Below, one piece after another: positions 47,429 through 56,882 of a stretch of DNA of 64,000 bases. Under the pieces are notes generated by a model. It was given only the letters and a program-made list of their open reading frames with translations, searched no databases and was not told where the DNA came from. The position numbers and the translations under genes were made by a program. The number at the start of each line of letters is the position of its first letter. The first letter of the stretch is position 1. This stretch comes from Sphingomonas sp. SORGH_AS_0879 (GTDB lineage: Bacteria; Pseudomonadota; Alphaproteobacteria; Sphingomonadales; Sphingomonadaceae): positions 2,180,001 to 2,244,000 of the forward strand of contig NZ_JAUTBJ010000002.1 in NCBI RefSeq assembly GCF_030819175.1. The letters run 5' to 3'.

Positions 47429-48595
47429 TCAGTTCCTCCGATAATCCGCGAGGACGCGGTCGTAATAGTCTTCGAGCAGGCGGGTCTGCGCATGCAGGTC
47501 GAAACGCTCCGCCACCCATTCCGGGGCCCGCCGATGGAAAGCACACCAGCGGTCGTCGTCCGACAACAGGCCACCGACGGCGTTGACCATCGCGGCAACG
47601 TCCCGCTCTTCCGCGAGCAGTCCGGTGCGCCCTTCCTCCACCGCCTCGCCGACGCCGCCCGAACGGAAGGCGATCACCGGGGTGCCCACCGCCTGCGCCT
47701 CCAGATTGGCGATCCCGAATGCCTCGGCATGGCCGTTGTCCAGCGTCACGCTGCCGTGCAGATAGAGTTGCGCCCGGCCCAACTCGGCACGGATCGCGTT
47801 CTGGCTGAGGCGGGCGTGATGGGTCACGCGCGGCAGGTTGGCGCGGGCATAGTCCAGCGTCACCGCCGCTTCGGGGCCGTCGCCGATCATCACATAATCG
47901 ACCGGAACGCCCCGAGCCGCGACGCGGGCCAGCGCATCGATCATGTAGCGATAGCCCTTATACTCGACGAAGCGCGCGATCGACACGACGCGGCCCGGGA
48001 TGCGGGGGCTGGGATCGGGGTGGAAGAGGCCGCGATCGACGCCGATATAATGGCGATGGATGGACTCCGCCGGGAAGCCCAGGTCGAGCAACCGGTCGCG
48101 GATGAAGTCCGAAACCGCGATATGATAACCGCCCGCGCCCGCCATCTGCGCACGCCCCTTCGCAAAGAAGCGGACCTGGTTGAACCCGCCCGGCTTTTTC
48201 GGATCGCCGCGATAGGTCGCGTCGAAACCGTGGAAGGTCGTCACCAACGGCTTGTCCATCGCTCGGGCGAGCGGGGAGAGGACATAGCCATTCTTGCCGA
48301 AATGCGCATGGATCAGATCGGCACGGGCCAGCGGGGGAAACAGGGCAGGCGCCGCGATCCGTGGGATCTTCAACAAAAGCGACCCCGCCTTCATCAGCGG
48401 CGAATTCGCGATGGAATGGACGGGCAGGTCGGTTTCCGCACCATGGCCGTCACCCATGCGCTGGCCGACCAGAAATTCGGGCGAATAGCGTTCATAGCCG
48501 CGCGCCTGCGCCAGCACGAAAGCCTGACTGGGTGGAAGAAAGCGCTCGACGAAGATCGCGACACGCTTGCCGTCACGGCTCGGTGCGGCGCTCAT
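47429..48595 (-). CDS. Family 4 glycosyltransferase
   Basis: 388 residues from ATG 48595 (ATGA overlap with the GH10 stop). GT-B fold: an N-terminal domain with HAHFGKNGYVLSPLA and TFHGFDATYRGD, then SIARFVEYKGYRYMIDAL and the nucleotide-sugar site GHAEAFGIANLEAQAVGTPVIA with the EX7E pattern. It should be a retaining transferase working on the cytosolic face of the membrane on the growing repeat unit. Confidence 0.9.
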   Translation of the reverse strand: MSAAPSRDGKRVAIFVERFLPPSQAFVLAQARGYERYSPEFLVGQRMGDGHGAETDLPVHSIANSPLMKAGSLLLKIPRIAAPALFPPLARADLIHAHFGKNGYVLSPLARAMDKPLVTTFHGFDATYRGDPKKPGGFNQVRFFAKGRAQMAGAGGYHIAVSDFIRDRLLDLGFPAESIHRHYIGVDRGLFHPDPSPRIPGRVVSIARFVEYKGYRYMIDALARVAARGVPVDYVMIGDGPEAAVTLDYARANLPRVTHHARLSQNAIRAELGRAQLYLHGSVTLDNGHAEAFGIANLEAQAVGTPVIAFRSGGVGEAVEEGRTGLLAEERDVAAMVNAVGGLLSDDDRWCAFHRRAPEWVAERFDLHAQTRLLEDYYDRVLADYRRN

Positions 48596-49680
48596 CGGCC
48601 GGGCCCCGCCTGACGCAAAGCGCCCGCCAGCGCATCGAGCGCGGGCAGGGGCACCATATTCTCGTCATAGAGCAGCGCGCGGGCGCGACAGCCATGGCCC
48701 TGCGCCGCCTCGGCCTTGCTGAACTTCTCGCGAAGACCCCAGGTCGTCACCCCGCGCAACGTGCCCGAGGCCGATACGGTACGGACGAGGTCGGCGAAGG
48801 TCCGGCCATAGACGTCGGGATCGGGATCGCGCAGACGATGCGCGAACTTGCACGACCCGTCCATCTCCGTGATGTAGGTGCCCAGACCCAGCCGCTTGGT
48901 CTCACGCAGGAAGGCGCTCAGCGCGGGAGCGTCGAGGCGGTCGAAACCGGGACGGAAATGGGCCTGAAGGCCGATGGCATGGACCGGGACATTGGCGGCG
49001 CGCAATTCCCGCAACATGTCGAGCATCATCGCCCGCCGCGCATCGTAATTGGCGCCCGCCTTTTCGAGATGGGTTTCGTTGATGACGAGCGTCGCCTTCG
49101 GATCGGCCCGGTGCGCGCGCTCGAACGCCTCGCGCACATGGTCCTTGCCGAGCAGGCGATAGAAGACCGACGGTCGCCACTGGGCGGAGTCATATTCCAT
49201 CACTTCGTTGACCACGTCCCAGGCATAGACCTGACCGCGAAAATGGCCGACCGTCTCGTCAATATGACGGTTCATCGCGTCGCGAAGCTCGGCGGGATCG
49301 GTGATCGCGTCGACCCAACGGGGCACGCGGTACCAGACCAACGTATGGCCATAGAGGCCCGCACCGATCTCCTTGGCGAAGGCGGCGATCTTGTCCGCAT
49401 CGTTGAACTGGACATGGCCCGGCTGCTTTTCGGTGCCCACCCATTTCAAGGCATTGCGCGGGGTCAGCGACGAGCAATGGCGGCGAAACAATTCGCGCAT
49501 GGCGGGGTCGCGCAAATCCTCGATATCGATCGCCGCGCCGAACCGGATCCCGCGCGTGAGATTGCGCAGGCTGAGGTCGTCGGCCGCCGCGCTCGGCCTC
49601 CCCATCGTCAGCGCCGTCGCGCCGCCACCCAGGAGCAATCCACGCCGGGTCAAGGCCATGTCCTTGGCACCCTTCGCCAT
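48592..49680 (-). CDS. Tat-exported GH10-family glycoside hydrolase within the EPS operon
   Basis: 362 residues from ATG 49680, sharing a TAATG junction with the PssE-like gene. A twin-arginine signal TRRGLLLGGG is at residues 11-20. GH10 signatures: NALKW, catalytic acid WDVVNE (Glu159), VINET, GLQAHF and nucleophile ITEMD (Glu272). The usual LVWH of GH10 is LVWY here (Tyr117), removing a conserved subsite -1 His. The family is xylanases, but the exact coupling between glycosyltransferase genes suggests it trims or processes this exopolysaccharide in the periplasm instead. That role is inference. Confidence 0.88.
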   Translation of the reverse strand: MAKGAKDMALTRRGLLLGGGATALTMGRPSAAADDLSLRNLTRGIRFGAAIDIEDLRDPAMRELFRRHCSSLTPRNALKWVGTEKQPGHVQFNDADKIAAFAKEIGAGLYGHTLVWYRVPRWVDAITDPAELRDAMNRHIDETVGHFRGQVYAWDVVNEVMEYDSAQWRPSVFYRLLGKDHVREAFERAHRADPKATLVINETHLEKAGANYDARRAMMLDMLRELRAANVPVHAIGLQAHFRPGFDRLDAPALSAFLRETKRLGLGTYITEMDGSCKFAHRLRDPDPDVYGRTFADLVRTVSASGTLRGVTTWGLREKFSKAEAAQGHGCRARALLYDENMVPLPALDALAGALRQAGPGR

Positions 49681-50165
49681 TACCGCGCCCCGGCGCTGCG
49701 GATGATCGAATCGAGATGCTGCATCAATCGCTGGCGCCCGGGCGGGACCACGTCGCCACCCGGGGGCGGCGCGAGATCGCTGGCAAGAAGCGTGTGAAGC
49801 TCCTCTGCGGTCCGCGCGACATAGAGGCCGGGCCGCCCCTCCAGCTGCGACACGGTCGCCATCTGGTGATCGTTGCGATGTTCGCCATGCGCGGCGAGGC
49901 GCGGGAAGAGAATGGCGGGGCGACCGACCCGCTGACAGGTCAGGATCGTGCCGATACCGGCATGGGCGACCACGACCCGCGCGCGCCCGAAATAGGCGTC
50001 GACATCCAGCGGGCGGATGCGCGGACTCCATTCGATATTGCGGGGGACATAGGTCGACTTGCCGGTCTGGGCGAAGATCGGTTCGTCCAGGGTCGGGGCG
50101 ATGGCGTCGATCGCCTCGATCAGCCGGTCGAAGGGCAGTTGCGTGCCGACGGTGACGAAGATCAC
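49680..50165 (-). CDS. PssE/Alg13-like glycosyltransferase catalytic subunit
   Basis: 161 residues from GTG 50165, overlapping the PssD-like stop as GTGA. It starts IFVTVGTQLPFDRLIEAID and has VVVAHAGIGTILTC plus a PRLAAHGEHRNDHQ donor-binding loop, as in the C-terminal GT28 domain of Alg13/PssE/EpsF. It forms a two-subunit transferase with the membrane partner encoded just upstream. In Rhizobium and sphingans the corresponding pair or enzyme adds beta-1,4-linked glucuronic acid to lipid-linked glucose, which would explain the need for ugd. Confidence 0.88.
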   Translation of the reverse strand: MIFVTVGTQLPFDRLIEAIDAIAPTLDEPIFAQTGKSTYVPRNIEWSPRIRPLDVDAYFGRARVVVAHAGIGTILTCQRVGRPAILFPRLAAHGEHRNDHQMATVSQLEGRPGLYVARTAEELHTLLASDLAPPPGGDVVPPGRQRLMQHLDSIIRSAGAR

Positions 50166-50644
50166 AATACGGCCCCCGCGTGATGCGGCCCGTTCGGCTT
50201 GGCGAGATGGGACCATTGGGTCAGCCATTCGGTCGCGACGAATCGCGCCAATGTCCCACTTTTGGACAGTTGCTCGACATTGGCGACGCTGTCGATCCAC
50301 ACGGTTCGCGCGCCGATCAGACGTCCGGCGAGAAGACAGAAGAAACCAGGGGCCGCGCCGGTGGAGATGATGACGGCGGGACGTAGCGAGAATACGGTGC
50401 CGAACGACCGGATGAGGCACTTGAGGCTTTGAAGGGGTTCGTTGCGGTTGCAGTCGGGCAGGACGATCCCGTCGGTGATGCCCGCTTTTTCGAGCAGGTC
50501 CGGCTCGGTCGTCGCGAAGCGGGTGGCATGGGTGTCGAGCATGCTGCGGAGCAGCATCATCTGCTCCCAATGGCCGCCCTGCGATGCGACCGCGAGAACC
50601 CGAGGGCCTGATCGGCCGTCTGCGGATTTGCCGTTCAAAGCCAT
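50162..50644 (-). CDS. PssD/Alg14-like membrane subunit of glycosyltransferase
   Basis: 160 residues from ATG 50644 with GGAGG seven bases upstream. The Alg14 pattern is seen: VLAVASQGGHWEQMMLLRSML, ATTEPDLLEKAG, and ISTGAAPGFFCLLAGRLIGARTVWIDS. It anchors the PssE-like partner to the membrane and presents the lipid acceptor. It opens the seven-gene operon, transcribed from the 310-base gap to the co-polymerase gene. Confidence 0.88.
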   Translation of the reverse strand: MALNGKSADGRSGPRVLAVASQGGHWEQMMLLRSMLDTHATRFATTEPDLLEKAGITDGIVLPDCNRNEPLQSLKCLIRSFGTVFSLRPAVIISTGAAPGFFCLLAGRLIGARTVWIDSVANVEQLSKSGTLARFVATEWLTQWSHLAKPNGPHHAGAVL

Positions 50645-50954
50645 CTCGCAACCTCCCATTGCAAAGGGCGATCCTGTTCGCCCGACACCCCGCGACATGC
50701 GGCGTGTCTTTGAGGCGGTAGCCTATATCAGGTGCTTCGTAACCCGCAAAAGCCAACATTTATGGGACAGTTGCGGTGCAGCAAAATTTGCCCGAAGACG
50801 GTGCCGGCTGTACGGGCGCGCCTGTCCTATGACGGATCGGTGGCGTTCCGGGGGACGATGCGCATTACCTTGCGTCAAGGTCGGAGACACCGGTACACAG
50901 CCGGATGACCAACCACGGCGCAGGATATCAAATGGTCGGGACGGAGATACGAGT
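50645..50954. promoter_or_regulatory. Divergent control region of glycosyltransferase operon and co-polymerase gene
   Basis: 310 bases with no convincing gene. A GGGCGA/TCGCCC hairpin (around 50665-50682) and a CCTTG-CGT-CAAGG repeat (near 50870) are the only structures seen. Promoters for both directions must lie here. Confidence 0.5.
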
Positions 50955-53081
50955 ATGAACCCGCTGGTGCCTGTCGAACAGGATTCGGCCAAGATCATCG
51001 ATATCGGCGCGGTCATGAATGCGGTCCGTCGGCGTATCATTCCCATCGCGATCACGATGGCGATCGTCCTGGTGCTCACCGCGATCAGCTACAAGATGGC
51101 CACCCCGCGCTACAGCGCCGAAGGGCAGGTGGGTATCGAGCGGACCAACGAGGAAATCGTCAACGCGCAGCAGGATCAGCGCCAGCAGCCGCTGACAACA
51201 GACTCGTCTTCGGTCGACACCGAAGTCGCGCAGATCCTGTCACCCGAAACGCTGGGGCGCGTCGTCGACCGGCTCGGCCTTGCAAAGAACCCGAACTTCG
51301 TCGGCACCGATCCGCTCGATCCGACGACCGCACGGAACAACGCGATCGGTGCGCTGACCGGGCAATTGTCGGCGAAGCGTGCGGGCACCTCCTATGCGAT
51401 CGACGTCAGCTTTTCGTCGACCGATCCCGTTCTGGCGGCAAAGATCGTCAACACGGTCATGGACGAGTATCTGAACCGTCAGCAGATCCAGAAGCGTGAC
51501 GAGCGGAACAAGGAAATCGCCCTGCTCAGCTCGCGCATCGCCAGCGCGCGCGGCGAATTGCAGGGTGCCGAAACCGAGGTCGCCCGTTTCCGTGCCGCGA
51601 CCAACCTGGTCGATATCCAGAACCAGAGCACCAATGCGCAGCAGTCGATCGCAGTGCTGAACCAGCAGCTGGCCGACGCGCAGGCGCAACAGGCGGTGGC
51701 GGAAGCGCGCAACACCGCCCGCAGCGCCAGCAGCGCGGGCGCGGGGTCCGCCGTGACGTCGCCCGTGTTGCAGCAGCTCCGTACCGAAGAGGCGGCCTTA
51801 AGCGCGCAGCAGGCGTCGCTGTCCGAGCGTTATGGCGACCGCCATCCGCAGGTCATCGAAATCAACGAAAAGCTGCGCGAAACGCGCCGTCAGATCACCA
51901 GCGAAACCGCGCGGGTCCGCCAGAGCCTCGCCGCCGAAGCGGATGTGGCGCGTCGCCGGACCTCCTCGATCGTCTCGTCGCTGGGTGCGCAGAAGGGGCA
52001 GTTGCTGGAGGGCAATGCCGCCTCGGTCCGTCTTGGCGAATTGGAACGCAAGGCGACGACGCTGAAGGGCCTCTACGAGGCGCTGCTCGAACGGTATCAG
52101 CAGGCAGTCGCCCGCCAGGGCACCGAGCGTAGCGCGGCGTACATCATTGCCCGTGCCTTCGTTCCGCAAAAGCCGGACAGCCCCAAGAAGATCGTCTATG
52201 GCGGCGGTGGCCTGCTCGCCGCGATGCTCGCGGGGGCGCTGGTCCTTGCCGGGCTCGAAATGGCGGAGAATGGCTTCACCACGCGCCGCCAGGTGGAGCG
52301 GGCGCTCGGCCTGCCGGTATTGGCGTCGATCCCCGACCTGAGGACGCTCGACCGCAACCGGATCAAGTCGCCGACTCCGGCGACGATCAGCCATCATCTG
52401 GTGGAGCATCCGGGCAGCGTCTTCTCCGAGGCGTATCGCTCGATCCGTACGGCGTTGAAGGTCGGGCGCGAGGAGCAGTCGGTGAAGGTCGTCGCCATAT
52501 CCTCGGCCCTGCCGGGGGAAGGCAAGACCTCGACCTCCTTCTCGCTGGCGCGTTCCTCGGCGCTGGCGGGGATCACGACGGTGCTGGTCGATTGCGATCT
52601 GCGTCGCCAGGCAACCAGCCGCCAGATGGAAGGTGCGATTCAATACGGGCTCGCCGACCTGCTGCGTGGCGAGGCGACGCTGGATCAGGTGCTGGTCCGC
52701 GACAGCGCCAGCGGAGCCTTCCTGTTGCCGCAGCGTCCGACCACCGGCGACACCGGCTATGACTTGATCGCGTCCAGTGCGATGCAGAACCTGGTCGAAT
52801 TGCTCCGTGAGCGTTTCGATCTGGTGATCCTCGACACCGCGCCGTTGCTGGCGATCGCGGACTCCCGCGCGATCGCCTCGATGGCGGATGTCGCGCTGCT
52901 CGCGGTCCGGTGGCGCAAGACGCCCGCTCCCGCGGTTCGACTGGCGCTGGACCATCTGTCGATGGCGGATGCGCGCATCGGCGGTATCCTCATGACCATG
53001 GTCGATTTGAAGGCGCAGCGTCGCGCGGGTGCCGGTGACGAGCTCCGTTATTACGATCGTTATTCCAGCTATTATAACTGA
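50955..53081 (+). CDS. Wzc-like polysaccharide co-polymerase / BY-tyrosine kinase
   Basis: 708 residues from ATG 50955 with GGAG upstream. A Wzz domain with helices near residues 28-48 and 415-440 brackets a long coiled-coil periplasmic section. The cytosolic kinase has Walker A ALPGEGKTSTS (about 515-525), Walker A' VLVDCDLRRQ and Walker B LVILDTAPLLAIAD. The C-terminus is Tyr-rich (YYDRYSSYY), the site of autophosphorylation in Wzc/ExoP. It sets exopolysaccharide chain length and couples polymerisation to export. It is divergent from the glycosyltransferase operon and ends at a clear terminator. Confidence 0.93.
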   Translation: MNPLVPVEQDSAKIIDIGAVMNAVRRRIIPIAITMAIVLVLTAISYKMATPRYSAEGQVGIERTNEEIVNAQQDQRQQPLTTDSSSVDTEVAQILSPETLGRVVDRLGLAKNPNFVGTDPLDPTTARNNAIGALTGQLSAKRAGTSYAIDVSFSSTDPVLAAKIVNTVMDEYLNRQQIQKRDERNKEIALLSSRIASARGELQGAETEVARFRAATNLVDIQNQSTNAQQSIAVLNQQLADAQAQQAVAEARNTARSASSAGAGSAVTSPVLQQLRTEEAALSAQQASLSERYGDRHPQVIEINEKLRETRRQITSETARVRQSLAAEADVARRRTSSIVSSLGAQKGQLLEGNAASVRLGELERKATTLKGLYEALLERYQQAVARQGTERSAAYIIARAFVPQKPDSPKKIVYGGGGLLAAMLAGALVLAGLEMAENGFTTRRQVERALGLPVLASIPDLRTLDRNRIKSPTPATISHHLVEHPGSVFSEAYRSIRTALKVGREEQSVKVVAISSALPGEGKTSTSFSLARSSALAGITTVLVDCDLRRQATSRQMEGAIQYGLADLLRGEATLDQVLVRDSASGAFLLPQRPTTGDTGYDLIASSAMQNLVELLRERFDLVILDTAPLLAIADSRAIASMADVALLAVRWRKTPAPAVRLALDHLSMADARIGGILMTMVDLKAQRRAGAGDELRYYDRYSSYYN

Positions 53082-53121
53082 TCCCTGGGACCAGCCGGAT
53101 CGGTAGCGATCCGATCTGTAG

Positions 53122-53152
53122 AGCCGCCAGTGCCTTCGTGGTGCTGGCGGCT
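53122..53152 (+). terminator. Rho-independent terminator after Wzc-like gene
   Basis: AGCCGCCAG pairs with CTGGCGGCT (9 bp) around a 13-base loop, followed by TTT. It lies 41 bases after the stop codon. Confidence 0.8.
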
Positions 53153-53296
53153 TTTCGCTATCCGGCACCGCCGGTTCGAGCAGCCCCAGCCCTGTCCGGG
53201 ACGCCCGTTGCCGCATAAGGCGTTGCAATGCGCGCATACCCCGATTAGGGCGACGCCACTTCCAGCCAACCCCCTATCAGGAGCTGCGTGACCATC

Positions 53297-53718
<422 letters not shown>

Positions 53719-53719
<1 letters not shown>

Positions 53720-54237
53720 TGGAATGGCGGCTGCGACGGGCGAGGGCGGGCGATGCGCACGCTTTGTCGCTCGTCGCAGCCGCGACGTTCCTGGAAACCT
53801 TTGTCGGGATCATCGCCGGTCCCGACATGGTCCGCCACTGTTCGACGAACAGCTCGCCGACCAAGTTCGACCGATGGATCGCCGATCCGCAATGCGTAGC
53901 CACGCTGGCCGAACATCGCGATGGCGCGGCGCCCGTCGGCTATACGCTGCTGACCCCGCCCGACCTTCCTGTCGAGACTTACGAACGCGATATCGAATTG
54001 CGCCGCATCTATACGCTGCTGCCCGCGCGCGGCACCGGTCTGGGCCATGCCCTGATGGCTCGGGCGATCGATGACGCACGGGCGTTGGGGGGCAAGCGGA
54101 TACTATTGGGCGTGCTGGGCATCAACCATGTCGCGCGCGCCTTTTACGAGCGGGAAGGCTTCGAGCTCGCGGGCATGCGCCAGTTTCAGGTCGGCGACAC
54201 GGTTTTTGACGACGCGATCTACGCCCGCGCCATCTAA
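53719..54237 (+). CDS. GNAT-family N-acetyltransferase
   Basis: 172 residues; ATG 53719 shares its A with the ndk stop (TGATG). The acetyl-CoA loop reads LLPARGTGLGHALMARAID, and the C-terminal NHVARAFYEREGFELAGM is typical GNAT. It transfers an acetyl group to an unknown amine. Coupling to ndk is common in sphingomonads but has no clear meaning. Confidence 0.9.
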
Positions 54238-54241
54238 TCGT

Positions 54242-54841
54242 TCAGGGTCGGGCGCTGGCCCATGCCGCCGCCAGCTTGGCGGGTGTGCCCACCCGGTCCC
54301 GCAGCCGCAATCCCTCCAGGCGTAGCGTGCGACCGCGTAGCAGGCGTCCTTCGGTCCGCCAGATGATGTCATAGAGACCCGTCGCCGTCCGTGCGGTATC
54401 GCCGTCCCAGTAACGTGCGGTGATCAGCACCGGCAAACGCCCCTCGCGTTCGTCCGACCCGCCATCGGTCAGCGCCAGCAGCGGCGCCGCTATCGGTGCC
54501 GCCTCGATCGCGGGGGCGGAGAGGGGCGTCTGACGCTCGATCCCGGAGCCCTTGGGAAATTCGATGGTCAGGTCCGACAGGTCATGGCGGGGATCGCGAA
54601 GCGCGATACGGCGTCCGCCCTGTTCGACATCGGCCAGCAGATCGAGCCGACCACGCTCATGTCGCTGCGCACTGGCGGTGGCGGCCTTGTCCGCCGCGTC
54701 GCTCCGCCGTTGCGACCAGTTGAGATAGAGGGTCAGCGCGGCGACCATCAGCCCCGCCACCGCCACGAACTCCGCCAGCGTCAACAGTCGCCGCCGCGAC
54801 CGCGCGCCGGGCGACGATGCGTCCCCGGCCTTGTCGCTCAT
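54242..54841 (-). CDS. Single-pass membrane protein of unknown function
   Basis: 199 residues from ATG 54841, which overlaps the upstream stop as ATGA. One transmembrane helix near residues 19-43 (TLAEFVAVAGLMVAALTLYL) follows a basic start; the rest is charged and probably periplasmic, with YWDGDTARTATGLYDIIWR. No known domain. It is third in a coupled run after purN and the YjbR-like gene. Confidence 0.7.
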   Translation of the reverse strand: MSDKAGDASSPGARSRRRLLTLAEFVAVAGLMVAALTLYLNWSQRRSDAADKAATASAQRHERGRLDLLADVEQGGRRIALRDPRHDLSDLTIEFPKGSGIERQTPLSAPAIEAAPIAAPLLALTDGGSDEREGRLPVLITARYWDGDTARTATGLYDIIWRTEGRLLRGRTLRLEGLRLRDRVGTPAKLAAAWASARP

Positions 54842-55125
54842 CGTCCGCCCGCTTCCAGCAGAGCGGTCGGCGCGACCAATTCCCAACTCCGCGCGATCCG
54901 ATCCTCGACCAGCCTCCAGTCGACATCGCCGCCCAACGGAATATCCGCCCAGCAGGGCTCGTTGCTGGGATCGGCGGTGCAGACGTGCAGCGTGGCCGCT
55001 TCGGTCGACACACGAACGAACGCCTCTCCCTCAACCAGGAAGCATGCTTCGCCATCCTTTGCTTCCTCGGTCGTGCCGGGCAACAGCATGGCGATGTCAC
55101 GGACGCGGGAGAGGGGATCGGTCAT
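54838..55125 (-). CDS. Small MmcQ/YjbR-like protein
   Basis: 95 residues, coupled by ATGA both to purN upstream and to the membrane-protein gene downstream. The beginning DPLSRVRDIAMLLPGTTEEA and the FVRV strand resemble the CyaY-like fold of MmcQ/YjbR proteins, though shorter than usual. Function unknown, probably nucleic-acid or phosphate binding in the cytosol. Confidence 0.7.
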   Translation of the reverse strand: MTDPLSRVRDIAMLLPGTTEEAKDGEACFLVEGEAFVRVSTEAATLHVCTADPSNEPCWADIPLGGDVDWRLVEDRIARSWELVAPTALLEAGGR

Positions 55126-55700
55126 CGGCGCACAAACTCCGTCAGGACGCGAGGATAGAGACGATGCTCCTCGACCAGCACGCGCGCCGCCAAGGCATCG
55201 GCGTCGTCGCCGGGCAGGATCGGCACTTCCGCCTGGCCCAGCACCTCGCCATCATCCAGTTCCTCGGTCACGATATGTACCGAGCACCCCGCCTTGTCGT
55301 CGCCCGCCGCGATCGCGCGAGCATGAGTGTCCAGCCCCTTGTACAGCGGCAATAACGACGGATGGATGTTGACGATCCGTCCGCGCCACTTCGCGACGAA
55401 ATCGCCCGACAAGAGCCGCATGTAACCGGCCAGCGCGATCACCTCCACGCCCGCCTCACGAAGCGCGGCGTCGATCGCGGCCTCATAGGTGGGCTTGCCG
55501 ATTCCCTTGGGCGACAGGGCGAAGGTCGCGATGCCCTGCTCGGCGGCCCAGGCGAGCCCCGCAGCCTCGGGCTTGTCGGACGCGACGAGCGCCACGGTAT
55601 AGGCCGCACCCTCCGCCTGCGAGGCGACGACGAGCGACTGCATATTGGAGCCGCGGCCCGAAATCAGGATGCCGACCTTGACCGGCGTGTCAGGCCGCAT
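55122..55700 (-). CDS. purN: Phosphoribosylglycinamide formyltransferase
   Basis: 192 residues. Formyltransferase motifs: [15 protein letters not shown], a GYMRLLSG loop, the catalytic Asn and His in [10 protein letters not shown], and the catalytic Asp in the [15 protein letters not shown] region. It uses 10-formyl-THF to formylate GAR in purine synthesis. Its ATG lies 11 bases inside the end of purM, and its stop overlaps the next gene. Confidence 0.96.
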   Translation of the reverse strand: MRPDTPVKVGILISGRGSNMQSLVVASQAEGAAYTVALVASDKPEAAGLAWAAEQGIATFALSPKGIGKPTYEAAIDAALREAGVEVIALAGYMRLLSGDFVAKWRGRIVNIHPSLLPLYKGLDTHARAIAAGDDKAGCSVHIVTEELDDGEVLGQAEVPILPGDDADALAARVLVEEHRLYPRVLTEFVRR

Positions 55701-56823
55701 GGGTCGCCGTCCAGTCGGCCTTGGCGCTCCAGGTGCCCGCCGAGCCCTTGACGGTGCAGCCGCGTTCGCCTGCCTCGACCCGGCCGATCGTCACGACCGT
55801 CTCGCCCGCCGTGCGCAGCGTTTCGGCCAGCGCCTCGGCCTGGTCGGCAGCCACGATCACCGCCATGCCGATCCCGCAATTGAAGGTGCGGGCCATTTCC
55901 TCGGGCTCGATCCCGCCCTGGGCCTGGAGGAAGGCCATCAGGCGGGGCTGTTCCCAGCCATCGGCATCGACCACTGCGTGAGCCCCCACGGGCAGGACAC
56001 GCGGGATGTTTTCGAGCAGCCCGCCGCCGGTGATGTGAGCCAGCCCCTTGATGGTCCCCGCCTTGAGCGAGGGGAGCAGCGAGCGGACATAGATGCGAGT
56101 CGGGGCCATCAGCGCCTCGATCAGCAACCGCTCCTGATCGAACAGGGCCGGTCGGTCGAGCTTCCACCCCTTGTCCGCCGCCAGCCGCCGGACGAGCGAG
56201 AAGCCGTTGGAATGGACGCCCGACGAAGCCAGGCCCAGGATCACGTCGCCGTCCGCAATGCTCGCCCCGGTCAGCACCTGGGTCCGCTCCACCGCGCCGA
56301 CGCAGAAGCCGGCCAGATCGTAGTCGCCGGGAGCATACATGCCGGGCATCTCCGCGGTTTCGCCACCGATCAGCGCGCAGCCCGCGATGCGGCAGCCCTC
56401 GGCGATCGAAGCGATTACTCGCTCGGGAACATCGCCCTCCAGCTTGGCGGTCGCGTAATAATCGAGGAAGAACAGGGGCTCCGCGCCCTGGACCACCAGG
56501 TCGTTGGCGCACATGGCCACCAGGTCGATGCCGACGCCGTCGTGGCGATCATGCTCGATGGCGAGCTTCAACTTGGTGCCCACGCCGTCATTCGCCGCGA
56601 CCAGCAGGGGATCGGTGAAACCCGCCGCCTTGAGGTCGAAGAAACCGCCGAATCCTCCCAGGTCCGCATCGGCCCCGGGCCGCCGCGTCGCCTTGGCCAG
56701 CGGGCCGATCGCGCGGACCAGCGCATTGCCCGCGGCGATCGAAACCCCCGCATCGGCATAGGTGTAGGACGTGCCGGAAGCGGCGGGCGACGGGGTGGCG
56801 GACGGCGTGCTGTTGTCGGTCAT
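55690..56823 (-). CDS. purM: Phosphoribosylformylglycinamidine cyclo-ligase
   Basis: 377 residues. AIR-synthetase signatures: [52 protein letters not shown] and [19 protein letters not shown]. It closes the imidazole ring of AIR using ATP. It overlaps purN, giving the usual purMN operon. The divergent DUF2066-like gene starts 60 bases away. Confidence 0.96.
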   Translation of the reverse strand: MTDNSTPSATPSPAASGTSYTYADAGVSIAAGNALVRAIGPLAKATRRPGADADLGGFGGFFDLKAAGFTDPLLVAANDGVGTKLKLAIEHDRHDGVGIDLVAMCANDLVVQGAEPLFFLDYYATAKLEGDVPERVIASIAEGCRIAGCALIGGETAEMPGMYAPGDYDLAGFCVGAVERTQVLTGASIADGDVILGLASSGVHSNGFSLVRRLAADKGWKLDRPALFDQERLLIEALMAPTRIYVRSLLPSLKAGTIKGLAHITGGGLLENIPRVLPVGAHAVVDADGWEQPRLMAFLQAQGGIEPEEMARTFNCGIGMAVIVAADQAEALAETLRTAGETVVTIGRVEAGERGCTVKGSAGTWSAKADWTATHAA

Positions 56824-56882
56824 GTTTGCCCGTTAGCTATATCGCGCTTGGATTTCCACGCCTGCTTCGCCAAAAGGCCGCG

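Noticed and set aside
50442..50954. N-terminal extension of the Wzc-like frame over the PssD-like gene
   Set aside because: Overlaps the opposite-strand gene, and the normal Wzz start is at ATG 50955 with a GGAG site.
53156..53287. A GGTTCGAG stretch that recalls a tRNA T-loop
   Set aside because: No acceptor or anticodon stem can be drawn around it.
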